In this document: in pieces, positions 1 to 7,245 of the stretch
Position numbering within the stretch: position 1 is the first letter of the stretch
Layout: each line of letters starts with the position of its first letter
NCBI GenBank assembly: GCA_022824685.1
Contig: JAJDZJ010000152.1
Coordinates: 1-34,745, forward strand
Source of the DNA: Caldilineaceae bacterium
Lineage (GTDB): Bacteria; Chloroflexota; Anaerolineae; Caldilineales; Caldilineaceae
DNA length: 34,745 nt
Direction: 5' to 3'
Translations under genes and position numbers: made by a program
Notes under the pieces: generated by a model
What the model was told of the DNA's origin: nothing
Seen by the model: the letters and a program-made list of their open reading frames with translations, nothing else
Databases searched by the model: none

Positions 1-137
1 GGCCCTCAGTCGGCGAGATAAGTTAAATTCTCCGTCTACGTGCCATCTTTCGTACATTTCCCTGTGTCTTACCCCGACCTGGAAGAGTATTCGGCTGCAT
101 TTCGATGTTCTGACCCAATTTAGATGCAATCGCCCTG
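1..137 (+). repeat. 137-bp terminal inverted repeat, left copy
   Basis: Bases 1-137 are the exact reverse complement of 34608-34744, base i pairing with 34745-i; the match fails at 138 versus 34607. No recombinase or transposase lies nearby. All three forward frames were checked: one is open through the repeat into the downstream methyltransferase fragment, but its translation does not resemble that family. It could be a genuine inverted repeat or a fold-back/chimeric contig end; the sequence alone cannot tell. Confidence 0.97.
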
Positions 138-139
138 GG

Positions 140-1072
140 ATGAAGAAGGGTAAGTTTGACATTTCTGGTTCCCTCGCGCGCGAATGGCTGAAGTACCCTG
201 CCAACCCGAACGGACTAACAAACGCAGAAGTCCTTAAACCTTGGCTCAACGGTATGGATGTAACCCGTCGCTCAAGAGGAATGTGGATAATAGATTTCGG
301 ACACAAAATGAGCGCAAAGGATGCGGCTTTGTTCGAGGCGCCTTTTGCCTATGTTCGTGAAAAGGTTAAGCCAGTACGCGACAACAACAATCGAGACGAC
401 TTACGATTGAACTGGTGGAGGCATGACCGCTCCGGGCAAAATATGCTTAAGGGGATCGGTTCCATACCACGCTATATCGCCACACCTCGTGTTGCCAAAC
501 ACAGACTCTTCGTCTGGTGCGATTCAAGAGTACTTCCCGATGGCCAGCTTGTTGTGATTGCACGCGACGACGATACTACCTTCGGTATCCTGCACAGCCG
601 TTTTCACGAATCGTGGTCGCTCCGGCTCTGCACATGGCTTGGCAAAGGCAACGATCCCCGCTACACGCCGACCACTACCTTCCTGACATTTCCCTTTCCA
701 GAAGGTCTGTCTCCAGACGTTCCCGCGGCCGACTATGCAAATGACCCGCGTGCTGCGGCTATTGCAGAGGCGGCCCGGCGGCTTGTGGAACTTCGCGAGC
801 GCTGGCTGAACCCGCCGGAATGGGTGGAGTGGGTGGATGAACCGGTGGCAGGATATCCCAAGCGGCCGGTGGCGCGCGACGAGGAGGCAGCAAAGGAACT
901 GAAGGCGCGCACGTTGACGAATCTTTACAATGCCCGTCCGCAGTGGCTGGCGGATGCGCATGCGGCTCTGGACGCGGCGGTGGCTGCTGCGTATGGGTGG
1001 GATGCAGGAATTTCGGAGGAGGAGGCGTTGGGGGAGTTGCTGGCGTTGAATCTAGCGAAGGATGAGTCGTAG
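140..1072 (+). CDS. MmeI-type DNA methyltransferase/restriction protein, C-terminal fragment
   Basis: C-terminal third of a class I SAM-dependent DNA methyltransferase of the MmeI-like (type IIG/IIL) family, whose full members are roughly 900 residues with nuclease, helical, methyltransferase, target-recognition and C-terminal domains. Only the target-recognition domain (about residues 1-190) and helical C-terminal region (about 200-310) remain. Visible family signatures are RYIATPRVAKHRLF (111-124), ARDDDTTFGILHSRFHE (about 141-157) and DPRYTPTTTFLTFPFP (172-187), then an LYNARPxWL...AVAAAYGW tail. The SAM-binding and catalytic motifs are absent, so this piece cannot methylate alone. The ATG at 140 is probably internal: GMKKGKFDI resembles mid-protein sequence of relatives and recognisable homology begins exactly at the edge of the 137-bp repeat. 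The frame stays open to base 2 but without family resemblance. Neighbours (DUF2971, small unknown) fit a defence-type accessory patch. Confidence 0.85.
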   Translation: MKKGKFDISGSLAREWLKYPANPNGLTNAEVLKPWLNGMDVTRRSRGMWIIDFGHKMSAKDAALFEAPFAYVREKVKPVRDNNNRDDLRLNWWRHDRSGQNMLKGIGSIPRYIATPRVAKHRLFVWCDSRVLPDGQLVVIARDDDTTFGILHSRFHESWSLRLCTWLGKGNDPRYTPTTTFLTFPFPEGLSPDVPAADYANDPRAAAIAEAARRLVELRERWLNPPEWVEWVDEPVAGYPKRPVARDEEAAKELKARTLTNLYNARPQWLADAHAALDAAVAAAYGWDAGISEEEALGELLALNLAKDES

Positions 1073-1098
1073 CAGAACACGATCATCGCACTGTAGTA

Positions 1099-1127
1099 TT
1101 GCGAACCCTTCGTTGTCCTGATATTAT
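1099..1127 (+). promoter_or_regulatory. Sigma-70-like promoter for the DUF2971 gene
   Basis: TTGCGA (1099-1104), 17-base spacer, TATTAT (1122-1127). It sits between the methyltransferase stop and the DUF2971 gene and would give a leader of roughly 45 bases. Inferred by eye only. Confidence 0.5.
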
Positions 1128-1180
1128 CCACAGTTCGATTTTGCGAGTGGGCGACATAGAATACGACTTTGGAAGCCAAC

Positions 1181-2650
1181 ATGAGTCACGACGAATGGGG
1201 GACGAGATTGCCCAAGGTATATCGATTCAGAAGTAGCAAATACTTGCTGTGTGAGCCATATAGAGAACTGGAAAGACAGACCATCTTTTGTTCCAGTCCA
1301 GAGCAACTCAATGACCCCATGGAGGGTTTTCGAGACATTGTTTGGTGTGGGGACAACATAGTGTGGGCAAACTTGCTCAAACACTATGTGTTCTGCCTGG
1401 ATCAGGCCTACCTACTCTTCCAAATCATTGGCCAAGACGAGAGGCTAGGATCTGAACACATTCCCATATTGGGCCAGTGGGATGAACTTCCAACACCACA
1501 ACTGAATGAACTCTTCGACAAAACTTGGAAGAAATCCCGCGACGAACTTTGCCTTTCTGAATTCTGCGACAGAATGGAAACGGCTAAGCGAAAGGTAAGA
1601 CGTGATGAACTGCTACTCTACCTCAGGTATATCCACCTGGAAGTCCTTTCTGGAATCCAGCAAGATTGGGTAGACCATGGGCTGGCGCCTGAAGAGGAAT
1701 TGACGCAGTTGGCCAGTGAATTCCGTAACCTAAAGCCTACAGCAAGTAAACTGTTAGAGTTGGCTACCTTGGCTGAAGCCGAGATTGAATCCTTCTCGGA
1801 GGTAATGTCTTTTGCCTCACACCAAGTGAGCGAAGGGCAAAGACTCAGTCACGAATACCATTTTCGAGATGCTTTTTCCGAAACACTCAAGAGAAATCGG
1901 AAGTTCCTGCTATTCGACTTTCCCCAAGTCTATGTGGACCAACTTGACAAGCTACTTGGGCCCGATTGGTACGCCGCTTGCTTTTCTAAATCCTTCCATA
2001 ATCCTTCCATGTGGTCCCATTATGGCGATGGACACAAAGGAGTCTGTTTGATCTTTGACACATCAGATTCTACATTTGGAAGTAGCTTGGACATCTATAG
2101 ACCGCTAAGAAACCGCGTCAATTCTGGTGGTCCCTCCAAAGAGGAACGGGAACACTCTCCAATGCAATTGAGTGACGTCAGTTACTCAACCAGACCAATA
2201 ACCATAGACTTTTTTAGAAACATCGGGGGCAGGTCACCTGCACTCATGAGGCTCTGGTACACGGATGAAGGAGGAAATGTTTCGGACTGCGCCGCTCACT
2301 TCAGCACGAACAGTGGGGAGGATTCTTGGAGAGAAAGACATTGGGCGGACTTCAGGAGCGTAATCACCTCCAAGAGTAAGGACTGGGAATACGAACAGGA
2401 GAGTCGCCTCATTTTGCATGGACTATTGGACTTAGCGTTGGACAACCGACGGCGTACATTGTCCTACAATTTTGAATCCCTAACAGGGATCATCTTTGGA
2501 ATCCGTACTTCAGACGAAGACAAAGTTAGGGTCATAGATATCATTCATAGGAAATGTCTTGCGAGCGAACGTACCGACTTTGGATTCTTTCAGGCCTACT
2601 ATTCGCCGAAGCACGAAGATATTCGAAAATTCAAATTACAGGTTTTCTGA
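1181..2650 (+). CDS. DUF2971 domain-containing protein
   Basis: Soluble protein of 489 residues with the DUF2971 hallmark: an N-terminal KVYRFRSSKYL...LNDPMEGF segment and a central ACFSKSFHNPSMWSHYGDGHKGVCLIFD-type block (CFS near residue 267, MWSHYG near 277), followed by a C-terminal KSKDWEYEQESRLI segment typical of the family. The biochemical activity of DUF2971 proteins is not established to my knowledge; no transmembrane segment or signal peptide is visible. I chose ATG 1181 because GGAAG (1171-1175) is well spaced before it; an in-frame TTG at 1169 would add four residues. A central helical stretch (about residues 100-240) makes it longer than many DUF2971 proteins. Its base composition is clearly AT-richer than the transporter genes, suggesting acquisition. 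The link with the methyltransferase fragment hints at a defence role, but that is inference. Confidence 0.8.
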   Translation: MSHDEWGTRLPKVYRFRSSKYLLCEPYRELERQTIFCSSPEQLNDPMEGFRDIVWCGDNIVWANLLKHYVFCLDQAYLLFQIIGQDERLGSEHIPILGQWDELPTPQLNELFDKTWKKSRDELCLSEFCDRMETAKRKVRRDELLLYLRYIHLEVLSGIQQDWVDHGLAPEEELTQLASEFRNLKPTASKLLELATLAEAEIESFSEVMSFASHQVSEGQRLSHEYHFRDAFSETLKRNRKFLLFDFPQVYVDQLDKLLGPDWYAACFSKSFHNPSMWSHYGDGHKGVCLIFDTSDSTFGSSLDIYRPLRNRVNSGGPSKEEREHSPMQLSDVSYSTRPITIDFFRNIGGRSPALMRLWYTDEGGNVSDCAAHFSTNSGEDSWRERHWADFRSVITSKSKDWEYEQESRLILHGLLDLALDNRRRTLSYNFESLTGIIFGIRTSDEDKVRVIDIIHRKCLASERTDFGFFQAYYSPKHEDIRKFKLQVF

Positions 2651-2740
2651 AATTGGTAGCTGTTCCTGTACAGCGAAACCGTTTGAGGATTATGAGCTTG
2701 GACCCAAAAACTGGATCACGACTATTGTTGTAAATGGAGC

Positions 2741-2773
2741 GAACTGACAGGCCAGTGGGGGGCAGGTCAGTTC
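2741..2773 (+). terminator. Stem-loop downstream of DUF2971 gene
   Basis: GAACTGAC (2741-2748) pairs with GTCAGTTC (2766-2773); inside it, GCC (2751-2753) pairs with GGC (2761-2763) after symmetric AG internal loops. It lies 90 bases after the stop, with no T-run, so it may be a weak terminator or part of the leader of the next gene. The rest of the gene-free stretch 2651-2986 is described under the crossed repeat. Confidence 0.4.
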
Positions 2774-2890
2774 ACCTATCGCCTAATGTCGATCCCATTT
2801 GAAACTACGACTTTTCACGATGGCGTCGTGACTGGAATACACCATTTCGCACCGTTGTTTCGAAATTCAGATACTCCTGGTCTCGTGTGG

Positions 2891-2946
2891 GTTCTACATT
2901 AGTCGCACAAGAGGAATTGAAAACACATGTAGAACGGAGTGCGACT
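2891..2946 (+). promoter_or_regulatory. Two interleaved perfect inverted repeats upstream of small gene
   Basis: Arm A GTTCTACAT (2891-2899) is complementary to A' ATGTAGAAC (2927-2935), and arm B AGTCGCAC (2901-2908) to B' GTGCGACT (2939-2946). The order A-B-A'-B' is crossed, so the RNA could form either hairpin or, if geometry allows, a pseudoknot-like contact; at DNA level it could be two overlapping operators. It ends about 40 bases before the start codon of the 93-residue gene. No known riboswitch class is recognised. Confidence 0.5.
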
Positions 2947-2986
2947 GGAGTTCAAATCAATATCACACAATGAATGGAGGCTCTGC

Positions 2987-3268
2987 ATGACGACATCAGA
3001 ACTTGCCCTTATCGCCTATTATTTGGCGGACCGCTTCGGCAACGGTCTAGTTAACAACCAAGAGATGGTCGATTTCTTGATGTGCGTGACGGGGCAACAA
3101 GGGTTAAACACTCAAGACTTTTCTAACAGAATCCAGCGCGAATTACGTGACGATGGGGAGATCGTGAGCGAAAGACATGGCAGTGGAGGCGGCGGCCCGG
3201 GTGTTTTTCGCATTCTAGGTCCCGGGCGCGACAGAGCACGGGGGCTATTGGCCCAGCTAATCGCCTAA
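2987..3268 (+). CDS. Small hypothetical protein (93 aa)
   Basis: I do not recognise this protein. The start at ATG 2987 is chosen because GGAGG (2976-2980) sits six bases before it; the frame is open further upstream to 2939, but that part runs through the inverted-repeat element. The product begins MTTSELALIAYYLADRFG and contains a helical first half followed by a basic/acidic stretch (IQRELRDDGEIVSERHG), a Gly-rich turn (GSGGGGPG) and a final short helix, a pattern compatible with a small winged-helix or restriction-associated domain, though no family match can be claimed. No membrane segment. Its AT-rich neighbourhood and the regulatory-looking upstream element set it apart from the metabolic genes. 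An 11-base direct repeat (2778-2788 and 3260-3270) flanks it, the second copy covering its stop codon. Confidence 0.6.
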   Translation: MTTSELALIAYYLADRFGNGLVNNQEMVDFLMCVTGQQGLNTQDFSNRIQRELRDDGEIVSERHGSGGGGPGVFRILGPGRDRARGLLAQLIA

Positions 3269-3332
3269 TGACCGCACTCAACTGTACCAAATTGTCGTTC
3301 GGGATGGTTACGGCGTGTCTGAGTAGGGGCGT

Positions 3333-3353
3333 ATGACCACTTAGCCTGGTCAT
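3333..3353. terminator. Stem-loop between convergent genes
   Basis: ATGACCA (3333-3339) and TGGTCAT (3347-3353) form a perfect 7-bp stem with a 7-base loop between the + gene ending at 3268 and the minus gene ending at 3435. No T-run follows on either strand, so a terminator role is tentative. Confidence 0.4.
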
Positions 3354-3395
3354 ATGGAGCATCAGATAGGGCCTTACACAACGGAGGGTCGAAGG

Positions 3396-3424
3396 CCTGA
3401 CCACCCAGAACTGCATTGGTCAGG
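3396..3424. terminator. Second stem-loop between convergent genes
   Basis: CCTGACCA (3396-3403) pairs with TGGTCAGG (3417-3424), 8 bp with a 13-base loop, directly beyond the stop of the PLP enzyme gene. It shares the TGACCA/TGGTCA core with the stem-loop at 3333, suggesting related sequences. Confidence 0.45.
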
Positions 3425-3434
3425 ACAGCGGAGG

Positions 3435-4673
3435 CTAGGTTTCGAGGGCGGCGGAGATGTCGGCGGTGATGTCGTGGGGGTCTTCGGCGCCGACGGAGAG
3501 GCGGACGAGGCCGTCGGAGATGCCGACGGTGGCGCGCTGGGCGGGGGAAAGGGCGCGGTGGGAGGCGTGGCTGGGGTAGAGGACGAGGGAGTAGACGTCG
3601 CCGACGGTAGTGGCGGGTTGGACCATCTGGAGGGCTTCGAGGAAGCGGAAGACTTCGGGCCGGCCGGCGTCTTTGAGCTCGAGGGCGACGACGGCGCCGT
3701 AGCCGCGCTGGCCGAAGAGGCGGGCAGCAAGCCGGTGTTGGGGATGGTCGGATAGGCCTGGGTAGCGGACGCTGGCGAGGGCGGGATGGCGGCTCAACTG
3801 TTCGGCGACGGCGGCGGCGTTGCGGCACTGGCGCTCGACGCGCAGGGGCATGGTTTTGAGGCCGCGGTGAAGCAGCCAGGCTTCGTGGGGGCCGAGGTTG
3901 GCGCCGGTCTTTTTGAGAAAATCCCAGAAGGCGGGGCGGAGCTCGTTTCGGGCGACGACGACTCCGCCCAAAACATCGCCGTGGCCGCCGATATACTTGG
4001 TGGCGCTGTGAATCACGACGTCGGCGCCGTGGGCGAGGGGCCGGAAGAGCATGGGGGTGGCGAAGGTGTTGTCGACGAGCAGCCGGGTGTTGTGGACGCG
4101 GCAGAGCTGGGCAAGGCGGGGGATGTCTACGACTTTGAGGAGTGGATTGGAGATGGTCTCGACGACGAGGACGACGGGCGCCTCTGAGACGAGCATGCGC
4201 TCGACGGCATCCAGGTCGGTGGCGTCGACGAAGAGGCCCTTTGCGCCATATTGGGGCCAGAGGCTGTCGACGAGGGAGTAGGTGGCGCCGTAGCAGTCCT
4301 GGGCGGCGGCGACGGTTGCGCCGGCCTTGACGCCGCAGGCAGCCATGGCGAGGTGGATTGCTGCCATGCCGCTGGCGGCGGCGAGCGCGAAGTGGTCGGC
4401 GGCCTGTGCGGGCATGTCGTGGCATTCGAGGTCGACGATGGCGTGTTCGAAGGCGGCGACGGTGGGGTTGCCGTAACGTCCGTAGACGTAGAGGTCGGGG
4501 TCTCCGCCGAGGGCGCTGTCGAGGTGGGTGGAGTCCTCGTAGACGTAGCCGATGCTGGGGATGATGCCGCTGACGACGGGCGCGGGGGAGGCGCTGGGGG
4601 CGGGCGGGGCATAGCGGCGTTCTTCTCCGCCATGGACGGCTTTGCTGTCTATTGATTTGGGCGTGAATGACAT
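3435..4673 (-). CDS. Trans-sulfuration PLP enzyme (cystathionine gamma-synthase / methionine gamma-lyase family)
   Basis: PLP-dependent Cys/Met metabolism family, fold type I, 412 residues (family about 380-420). The Schiff-base lysine is K226 in SATKYIGGHGDVLGG; D201 in DNTFATP contacts the pyridine nitrogen; YGRYGNPT (64-71) gives the phosphate/substrate tyrosine from the neighbouring subunit; RLSVGAEDPHDI (391-402) holds the carboxylate-binding arginine. These place it in the family but do not separate synthase, beta-lyase and gamma-lyase activities, so the substrate (O-acyl-homoserine plus cysteine, cystathionine or methionine) is open. It acts in the cytosol in sulfur amino-acid interconversion. 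It begins 33 bases after the mreB stop in the same direction and has no clear Shine-Dalgarno, so it is probably carried on the mreB transcript. No SAM riboswitch is visible upstream. Confidence 0.9.
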   Translation of the reverse strand: MSFTPKSIDSKAVHGGEERRYAPPAPSASPAPVVSGIIPSIGYVYEDSTHLDSALGGDPDLYVYGRYGNPTVAAFEHAIVDLECHDMPAQAADHFALAAASGMAAIHLAMAACGVKAGATVAAAQDCYGATYSLVDSLWPQYGAKGLFVDATDLDAVERMLVSEAPVVLVVETISNPLLKVVDIPRLAQLCRVHNTRLLVDNTFATPMLFRPLAHGADVVIHSATKYIGGHGDVLGGVVVARNELRPAFWDFLKKTGANLGPHEAWLLHRGLKTMPLRVERQCRNAAAVAEQLSRHPALASVRYPGLSDHPQHRLAARLFGQRGYGAVVALELKDAGRPEVFRFLEALQMVQPATTVGDVYSLVLYPSHASHRALSPAQRATVGISDGLVRLSVGAEDPHDITADISAALET

Positions 4674-4706
4674 GGTTAAGGGTGGGGCTTGGGTGGTTCA
4701 GGATGG

Positions 4707-5717
4707 TTATGAGTAGAGCGCGGGCAGGCTGCGGCGCATGATTTCGTAGTTTTCGAGGGCGCGGCCGGCGCCGAGGGCGACGCAGGCCATGGGGTTTTCG
4801 GCGACGTAGGCGGGGACGCCGGTTTCGTGGGTGAAGAGTGTTGCCATGAGGCGGAGCTGCGCGCCGCCGCCGGTGATGACCATGCCGCGGTCGATGATGT
4901 CGGCGGCGAGTTCCGGGGGCGCTTTCTCAAGGGTGGCGCGCACGGTGCGCACGATGGCCTGGAGGGGTTCCGTCATGGCCTCGATGACTTCGCTGTTGGT
5001 GATGTCGATGGTTTTCGGGAGGCCGTTGATCTGGTCGCGTCCGCGTACTTCGATGGCGCGGTTTTCTTCGGTGGGGAGGGCGGAGCCGATGGCGATTTTT
5101 ATCTCTTCGGCGGTCTGTTCGCCAATATGGAGGTTATATTTTTTGCGGATGTAGCTGACGATGGATTCGTCGAGGCGGTTGCCGCCGACGCGCACGCTGC
5201 TCCAGACGACGATATCGTACATGGAGACGATGGCGGCTTCGGTGGTTCCGCCGCCCATATCGACGACCATATTGCCGGTTGGCGTGCCGATCGGGAGGCC
5301 GGCTCCGTAGGCGGCTGCGAGCGGTTCGGGGATGAGGTAGGCTGCGCCGGCGCCGGCCTGCATGGCGGCGTCGTGGACGGCGCGTTCTTCGACGGAGGTG
5401 ACCCCGCGCGGGGTGCTGATCATGACTCTTGGCTTGAAGAGGGGGAAGCGGCCGACGATGTCCTGGATGAATTTGCGCAGCATGGCTTCGGTGACGACGA
5501 AGTCGGCGATCACGCCGTCGCGCATGGGGCGGACGACTTCGATGCTTTCGGGGGTGCGGCCAAGGGTGTCGTAGGCTTCATGGCCGATCAGCACCATCTT
5601 GTTGGCCTCGCGGCGAATTGCCACGACAGACGGTTCATGCAGTACGATGCCCCGCCCCCGCACGTGTACAAGAACGTTTACCGTACCGAGGTCGATTCCG
5701 ATATGCTTTTCAAACAT
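4707..5717 (-). CDS. mreB: Rod shape-determining protein MreB/Mbl
   Basis: Bacterial actin homologue of 336 residues, the normal family length. Actin-fold nucleotide motifs are visible: phosphate-1 [20 protein letters not shown] (7-26), connect-1/phosphate-2 region [10 protein letters not shown] (151-160) and adenosine motif [10 protein letters not shown] (280-289); the conserved [14 protein letters not shown] (101-114) and [13 protein letters not shown] blocks are intact. It would polymerise on the inner face of the membrane to guide the cell-wall synthesis machinery. mreC, mreD, rodA and pbp2 are not beside it; instead it is followed by a sulfur amino-acid enzyme, so it is a solitary copy, seen also in other Chloroflexota-like genomes (inference). 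A strong promoter sits about 120 bases upstream, with a palindrome at its -35 side. The Shine-Dalgarno is weak (GAAAGA). Confidence 0.95.
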   Translation of the reverse strand: MFEKHIGIDLGTVNVLVHVRGRGIVLHEPSVVAIRREANKMVLIGHEAYDTLGRTPESIEVVRPMRDGVIADFVVTEAMLRKFIQDIVGRFPLFKPRVMISTPRGVTSVEERAVHDAAMQAGAGAAYLIPEPLAAAYGAGLPIGTPTGNMVVDMGGGTTEAAIVSMYDIVVWSSVRVGGNRLDESIVSYIRKKYNLHIGEQTAEEIKIAIGSALPTEENRAIEVRGRDQINGLPKTIDITNSEVIEAMTEPLQAIVRTVRATLEKAPPELAADIIDRGMVITGGGAQLRLMATLFTHETGVPAYVAENPMACVALGAGRALENYEIMRRSLPALYS

Positions 5718-5833
5718 AGAGTTCTTTCGTATCTTTGGTCATTCAGTATGCAGGGGAAACGGGTATCATCGAAGCGGGGCGCAACCATAACAGCGCGGTC
5801 ACCGGTCGCGTCCATTTTCGACCATAGACATTC

Positions 5834-5863
5834 ATTATAGCTTCTACCCTTCAGGAAGGACAA
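5834..5863 (-). promoter_or_regulatory. Promoter of mreB
   Basis: On the minus strand TTGTCC (5863-5858), an 18-base spacer and a consensus TATAAT (5839-5834) face the mreB start at 5717, giving a leader of about 110 bases. The intergenic position and the perfect -10 hexamer make this the best promoter in the window. Confidence 0.65.
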
Positions 5864-5878
5864 ATCAGTTTCTGATTT
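5862..5878. promoter_or_regulatory. Palindrome abutting the mreB -35 box
   Basis: AAATCAG (5862-5868) and CTGATTT (5872-5878) form a perfect 7-bp inverted repeat with a 3-base centre, overlapping the upstream edge of the -35 hexamer. On the minus strand it can be extended by GGAC/GTCC. It could be an operator or the terminator of the small membrane-protein gene ending at 5907. Confidence 0.45.
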
Positions 5879-5906
5879 TCCATGTCCGTTTACGCAGGTG
5901 AGCGGT

Positions 5907-6110
5907 TCAGCGTTTTGTCCGTGCGTAGCTGGCGGCGCCGTACGAGCCGATAATCAGGCCGGCCAGGGAGGCGCCGTAGGCGAGGAAGCTGAGCAGAAAA
6001 CCGGCTTCGATGACTTTGATGACCATGGCGAAGGCGAGCAGAAAGCCGGCGAGAAGGAGGAAGAAGCCGTAGAGTATCAGATGAACCGGGGCGGTGGGCA
6101 TGGGGGACAC
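5907..6110 (-). CDS. Small two-helix membrane protein
   Basis: A 67-residue hydrophobic protein with two predicted membrane-spanning stretches, roughly LILYGFFLLLAGFLLAFAMVI (12-31) and FLLSFLAYGASLAGLIIGSYG (38-58), joined by a short KVIEAG turn and ending in a positively charged SYARTKR tail that should stay in the cytosol. I do not recognise a family. The frame starts with GTG at 6110; an ATG at 6101 would shorten it by three residues, and neither has a clear Shine-Dalgarno. It lies 30 bases after the last ATPase gene of the transporter operon, from which it is separated by a short AGTGGAT repeat, so it may be co-transcribed with that operon. Coding status is supported by the clean hydrophobic pattern and position. 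Confidence 0.6.
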   Translation of the reverse strand: MSPMPTAPVHLILYGFFLLLAGFLLAFAMVIKVIEAGFLLSFLAYGASLAGLIIGSYGAASYARTKR

Positions 6111-6111
6111 C

Positions 6112-6130
6112 AGTGGATAGTGGATAGTGG
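6112..6130 (+). repeat. AGTGGAT heptamer repeat
   Basis: AGTGGAT is repeated in tandem (6112-6118, 6119-6125, then AGTGG), filling most of the 30-base gap between two genes. It is one of several related G-rich heptamer arrays in the spacers of this window. Confidence 0.7.
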
Positions 6131-6140
6131 CGGACTGCCT

Positions 6141-7178
6141 CTAATCCCGGTAGAGGAAGCAGCGGGCGCGATGGTCGGGTTCGGGCTCGAAGTCGAGGGG
6201 CGTCTTCAGCGCGCACAGGTCTTCGATGAAATGGGGGCAGCGAGGGTGGAAGCGGCAGCCTGAGGGCGGGTTGACCAGGCTGGGGGGTTCGCCGGGCGGC
6301 ACGTCGCGAAAGACGCGCGCGTTTTCCGGGTCCGGGTCGGCGATGGCGGCGAGGAGCGCGCTGGTGTAGGGGTGGAGGGGGTTGCGGAGCAGGTCGTCCA
6401 TCTGCGCCTGTTCGACGATTTCGCCGGCGTACATGACGAAGATACGCTCGGAGAAGTAGCGCACGGTGGAGAGATCGTGGGTGATGTAGACGACGGCGAG
6501 GTTGTGGGAACGCTGGAGCCCCTGCAGGAGGCGGAGGACTTCGACGCGCACGGACATGTCGAGCATGGAGACGGGTTCGTCGGCGACGATCATGCGCGGG
6601 CGCAGGAGCATGGCGCGGGCGATGACGACGCGTTGCTGCTGGCCGCCGCTGAGCATGTGGGGGAAGCGGGGCAGGATGTCATCGACGGGCGTGAGGCGGA
6701 CCTCCTCCATCACTTCGTAAATGCGTTTCTGGCGTTCGGACTCATTCATCGTGCCGTGGATTTTCAGGGGTTCGCCGAGAATGCGGCGGATGTCCATGAA
6801 GGGCGGGAGCGCGCCGAAGGGGTCCTGCTGGACATAGCCGACCTGTGAGCGGTACCACTGCATCTCTTTCGAGTCAAGGGTACTGAGATCGCGGCCTTCG
6901 AAGATGACAGAGCCTTCGGTTGGCATATGCAGGCCCAGAATGGTCTTCATGAGGGTGGATTTGCCGCAGCCGCTTTCGCCGACGATGGCGATGGCTTCTC
7001 CGGCGTGGAGGTCGAAGCTGACGTCGTCGACGGCGCGGACGGTGCCGGCGCGGCCGAAGCCCCAGCGCCTGAGCTCGAACCAGGTGCGCAGATTGCGCAG
7101 GGAGAGGAGGGGTTCGGTCTGGGCCGCGGAGCCGCTGGCGGGCCGGGCCGGCGCGGTTTCAGGGGTTGCCGTTGTCAT
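6141..7178 (-). CDS. Oligopeptide/dipeptide-type ABC transporter ATP-binding protein (OppF/DppF-like)
   Basis: Cytosolic ATPase of 345 residues. Walker A GESGCGKST is at 67-75, the signature LSGGQQQRV begins at 176, Walker B MIVADEP is at 196-202, and the H-loop histidine lies in VVYITHDLS. The C-terminal oligopeptide-type extension contains the Cys-rich GCRFHPRCP motif and further cysteines (DLC, RARCF), typical of Opp/Dpp ATPases that carry an iron-sulfur-like cysteine set. It pairs with the adjacent OppD-like ATPase to power the permeases upstream in the operon. An AAAGG Shine-Dalgarno lies six bases before ATG 7178. The Walker B neighbourhood reads VADEPVSMLDMSVR, which fits OppF-type rather than OppD-type (SALDV) subunits. 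Last ATPase of the eight-gene operon. Confidence 0.93.
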   Translation of the reverse strand: MTTATPETAPARPASGSAAQTEPLLSLRNLRTWFELRRWGFGRAGTVRAVDDVSFDLHAGEAIAIVGESGCGKSTLMKTILGLHMPTEGSVIFEGRDLSTLDSKEMQWYRSQVGYVQQDPFGALPPFMDIRRILGEPLKIHGTMNESERQKRIYEVMEEVRLTPVDDILPRFPHMLSGGQQQRVVIARAMLLRPRMIVADEPVSMLDMSVRVEVLRLLQGLQRSHNLAVVYITHDLSTVRYFSERIFVMYAGEIVEQAQMDDLLRNPLHPYTSALLAAIADPDPENARVFRDVPPGEPPSLVNPPSGCRFHPRCPHFIEDLCALKTPLDFEPEPDHRARCFLYRD

Positions 7179-7245
7179 CGCGGGCCTTTCTGCGGGCGGC
7201 GGATTTCCTTTGCGGGGGGGACAGCAAGTTTGTCGGCTGGATGCA

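Noticed and set aside
1..137. Transposon or prophage end
   Set aside because: No transposase, integrase or target-site duplication is found, and the repeat coincides with the contig limits.
2741..2788. Possible integron attC site before the small gene
   Set aside because: GCCTAAT resembles one half-site, but no matching GTTRRRY partner is found at the expected distance and no integrase is present.
4674..4706. SAM or other riboswitch before the sulfur enzyme
   Set aside because: The 33-base gap after mreB is too short for any known riboswitch.
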